This document shows, piece by piece, positions 62,829 to 64,000 of a DNA stretch of 64,000 nt. This DNA comes from Serinicoccus marinus DSM 15273 (lineage in GTDB: Bacteria; Actinomycetota; Actinomycetes; Actinomycetales; Dermatophilaceae): NCBI RefSeq assembly GCF_008386315.1, contig NZ_CP043808.1, positions 1,426,001-1,490,000 on the forward strand, given 5' to 3'. A program made the translations under genes and the position numbers. The stretch's first letter is position 1. Each line of letters starts with the position of its first letter. The notes under the pieces were generated by a model, which was not told where the DNA came from, searched no databases, and saw nothing but the letters and a program-made list of their open reading frames with translations.

Positions 62829-64000
62829 ATGCTCGCTCTGTGGCGCACCGTCCGCCAGCTCCTGACGGTCCTGCCCCCCGGCACCAGCCGCTTCATCATC
62901 GGCTTCGCGGTGCTGCAGAGCCTGCTCGCCGTCCTCGACGTCGCCGCCCTGGGCCTGCTCGCGATCGTGCTCACGCCCATGCTCACCCAGCGCAGCGCGA
63001 CGCTCCCGGTCCTGGGCATCGAGCTGTCCGAGCCGGTCGAGTTCGGGATCGTGCTGCTCGTCGTCGGCGGGCTCATCATCACCAAGTCGGTCTTCGCGAT
63101 CCTGCTGCAGTGGTGGGCGACGCGGCGGTTCGCGCGCTTCGAGCAGGCGCTGGGGGCGCAGCTGCTCGAGACCACCTTTCGTGCACCGTGGGCCGAGCGG
63201 CTGCGCCGCAACTCCACCGACCTGGTCCGCTCCACCGACGTCGGGGTCGGGGCGACGGTGGCCGGGGTCATCATCCCGTTCTGCCAGCTCTCGGGTGAGG
63301 TCTTCACCTTCCTCGCCGTGCTCGTGGTGCTCCTCGTGGCCCAGCCGGTGCTCGCGACGGCCACGATCCTCTACTTCGGCCTGGTGGCCTTCGCGCTCTA
63401 CCGCGTCGTGCTGCGGCGGGCGGTGCAGGCCGGCAAGGACAACCGCAACTACTCCGCCCGCGCGGTGCGCCTCGTGACCGAGATGGTGCACTCGCTCAAG
63501 GAGGTCACGCTCCGGGACAAGTCGCAGGAGGTCGCCACCGTCGTGCTCCGGGCCCGGCGCCGCGCCTCGCAGGCGCGAGCCAACCAGACCTTCCTCGGTG
63601 CCGTCCCGCGCTACGTCCTCGAGTCAGCGCTCATCGGCGGTCTGGTGCTGGGCGGCGCGATCGGGTGGCTGCAGGACGGGGTGCCCGGCGCGTTCACCGC
63701 CATCGCGCTCTTCGGGGTGGCCGGCTTCCGGCTCGTGCCCTCGCTCACCCGCTTCCAGACGATCATGGGGCAGACGGCTGCCAACATCCCGTTCGCGACC
63801 CAGGTCCTGGAGGAGATCGACCGTGGCCGCCGGTATGCCGAGGCGGACCGGACGGGAGGCAACGCGCCGCTGCCGGACGACGCGCGCACGTTGCGCCTGG
63901 ACGGCGTGACCTTCAGCTATCCGGACGCCGCGGAGGCGGCCGTGCGCGACGTCTCCCTCACCCTGCGGTTCGGCGAGACCCTCGCGCTCGTCGGGGCGTC
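62829..64000 (+). CDS. ABC exporter, fused membrane and ATPase domains (3' end outside window)
   Basis: The first 390 codons of a type-IV ABC exporter half-transporter. Six helices are visible, including RFIIGFAVLQSLLAVLDVAALGLLAIV, FGIVLLVVGGLIITKSVFAILLQW, GVIIPFCQLSGEVFTFLAVLVVLLV and ESALIGGLVLGGAIGW. TEMVHSLKEVTLRDKS and RFQTIMGQTAANIPFATQVLEEI match the PglK/ABCB-like lipid-linked oligosaccharide group. The nucleotide domain begins LRLDGVTFSYPDAAEAAVRDVSLTLRFGETLALVGAS and is cut just before Walker A. It may flip a lipid-linked glycan or export a lipid or peptide; the substrate is unknown. Confidence 0.88.
   Translation, partial: MLALWRTVRQLLTVLPPGTSRFIIGFAVLQSLLAVLDVAALGLLAIVLTPMLTQRSATLPVLGIELSEPVEFGIVLLVVGGLIITKSVFAILLQWWATRRFARFEQALGAQLLETTFRAPWAERLRRNSTDLVRSTDVGVGATVAGVIIPFCQLSGEVFTFLAVLVVLLVAQPVLATATILYFGLVAFALYRVVLRRAVQAGKDNRNYSARAVRLVTEMVHSLKEVTLRDKSQEVATVVLRARRRASQARANQTFLGAVPRYVLESALIGGLVLGGAIGWLQDGVPGAFTAIALFGVAGFRLVPSLTRFQTIMGQTAANIPFATQVLEEIDRGRRYAEADRTGGNAPLPDDARTLRLDGVTFSYPDAAEAAVRDVSLTLRFGETLALVGA

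Overview
The window is high-GC (roughly 70-73%) actinobacterial chromosomal DNA. Marker genes include sepH, a CpfC-type ferrochelatase with a C-terminal Cys cluster, a DUF4193-dut-DUF3710-DUF3159 block, a TTG-started aconitase, and DUF5998 followed by an alkaline-phosphatase-superfamily gene. The gene set, leaderless promoters and frequent GTATGCC/GGCATAC words suggest Micrococcales, possibly the Intrasporangiaceae/Ornithinimicrobiaceae group. The genus is inference only. No rRNA, tRNA, CRISPR array, transposase or phage gene was recognised, and no gene-free stretch exceeds about 250 bp.

Layout. 1-11 kb: a broken cell-wall-binding repeat protein, an amidohydrolase/ornithine-cyclodeaminase pair, a drug-type ABC exporter, a lower-GC PQQ-repeat lipoprotein, an M20 peptidase, a PfkB kinase, a nitroreductase and a PQQ-type sugar dehydrogenase lipoprotein. 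11-31 kb: a conserved core with a GNAT/acyl-CoA-ligase fusion, DUF5998, an AlkP-superfamily protein, tdk, sepH, a TRIC channel, cpfC, an inositol-phosphatase-family gene, DUF4193, dut, DUF3710, DUF3159, a TrmA-like methyltransferase, a luciferase-like monooxygenase fused to hemerythrin, acnA and a cation/proton antiporter. 31-43 kb: a GMC oxidoreductase with its small subunit and an IclR regulator, ppk2, a siderophore-interacting protein, dxs, a lipid kinase and an App1-like phosphatase. 43-47 kb: a siderophore ABC uptake operon behind a near-consensus IdeR/DtxR box. 47-50 kb: a RIO kinase, an NhaC antiporter and a decayed tctA. 50-57 kb: a surface-glycan module (GT2, DUF2304, LbH acetyltransferase, DegT aminotransferase, Gfo/Idh/MocA dehydrogenase, GT4) resembling WbpB/D/E logic. 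57-61 kb: a thiamine-salvage locus with two TPP riboswitches, tenA facing thiMED. 61-64 kb: an FAD monooxygenase with its TetR regulator, then an ABC exporter running off the end.

Two cross-cutting features stand out. First, several ordinary genes are interrupted by single-base frame losses, and in nearly all of them the length fits exactly one missing base. This points to indel errors in the sequence, although tctA and a solute-binding-protein stub look genuinely decayed. Second, there are two families of short intergenic repeats: a 32-bp-period tandem repeat and a palindromic unit with a period of about 63 bp. They flank tdk and recur far away, and one copy of the 32-bp family sits in frame inside a glycosyltransferase gene.
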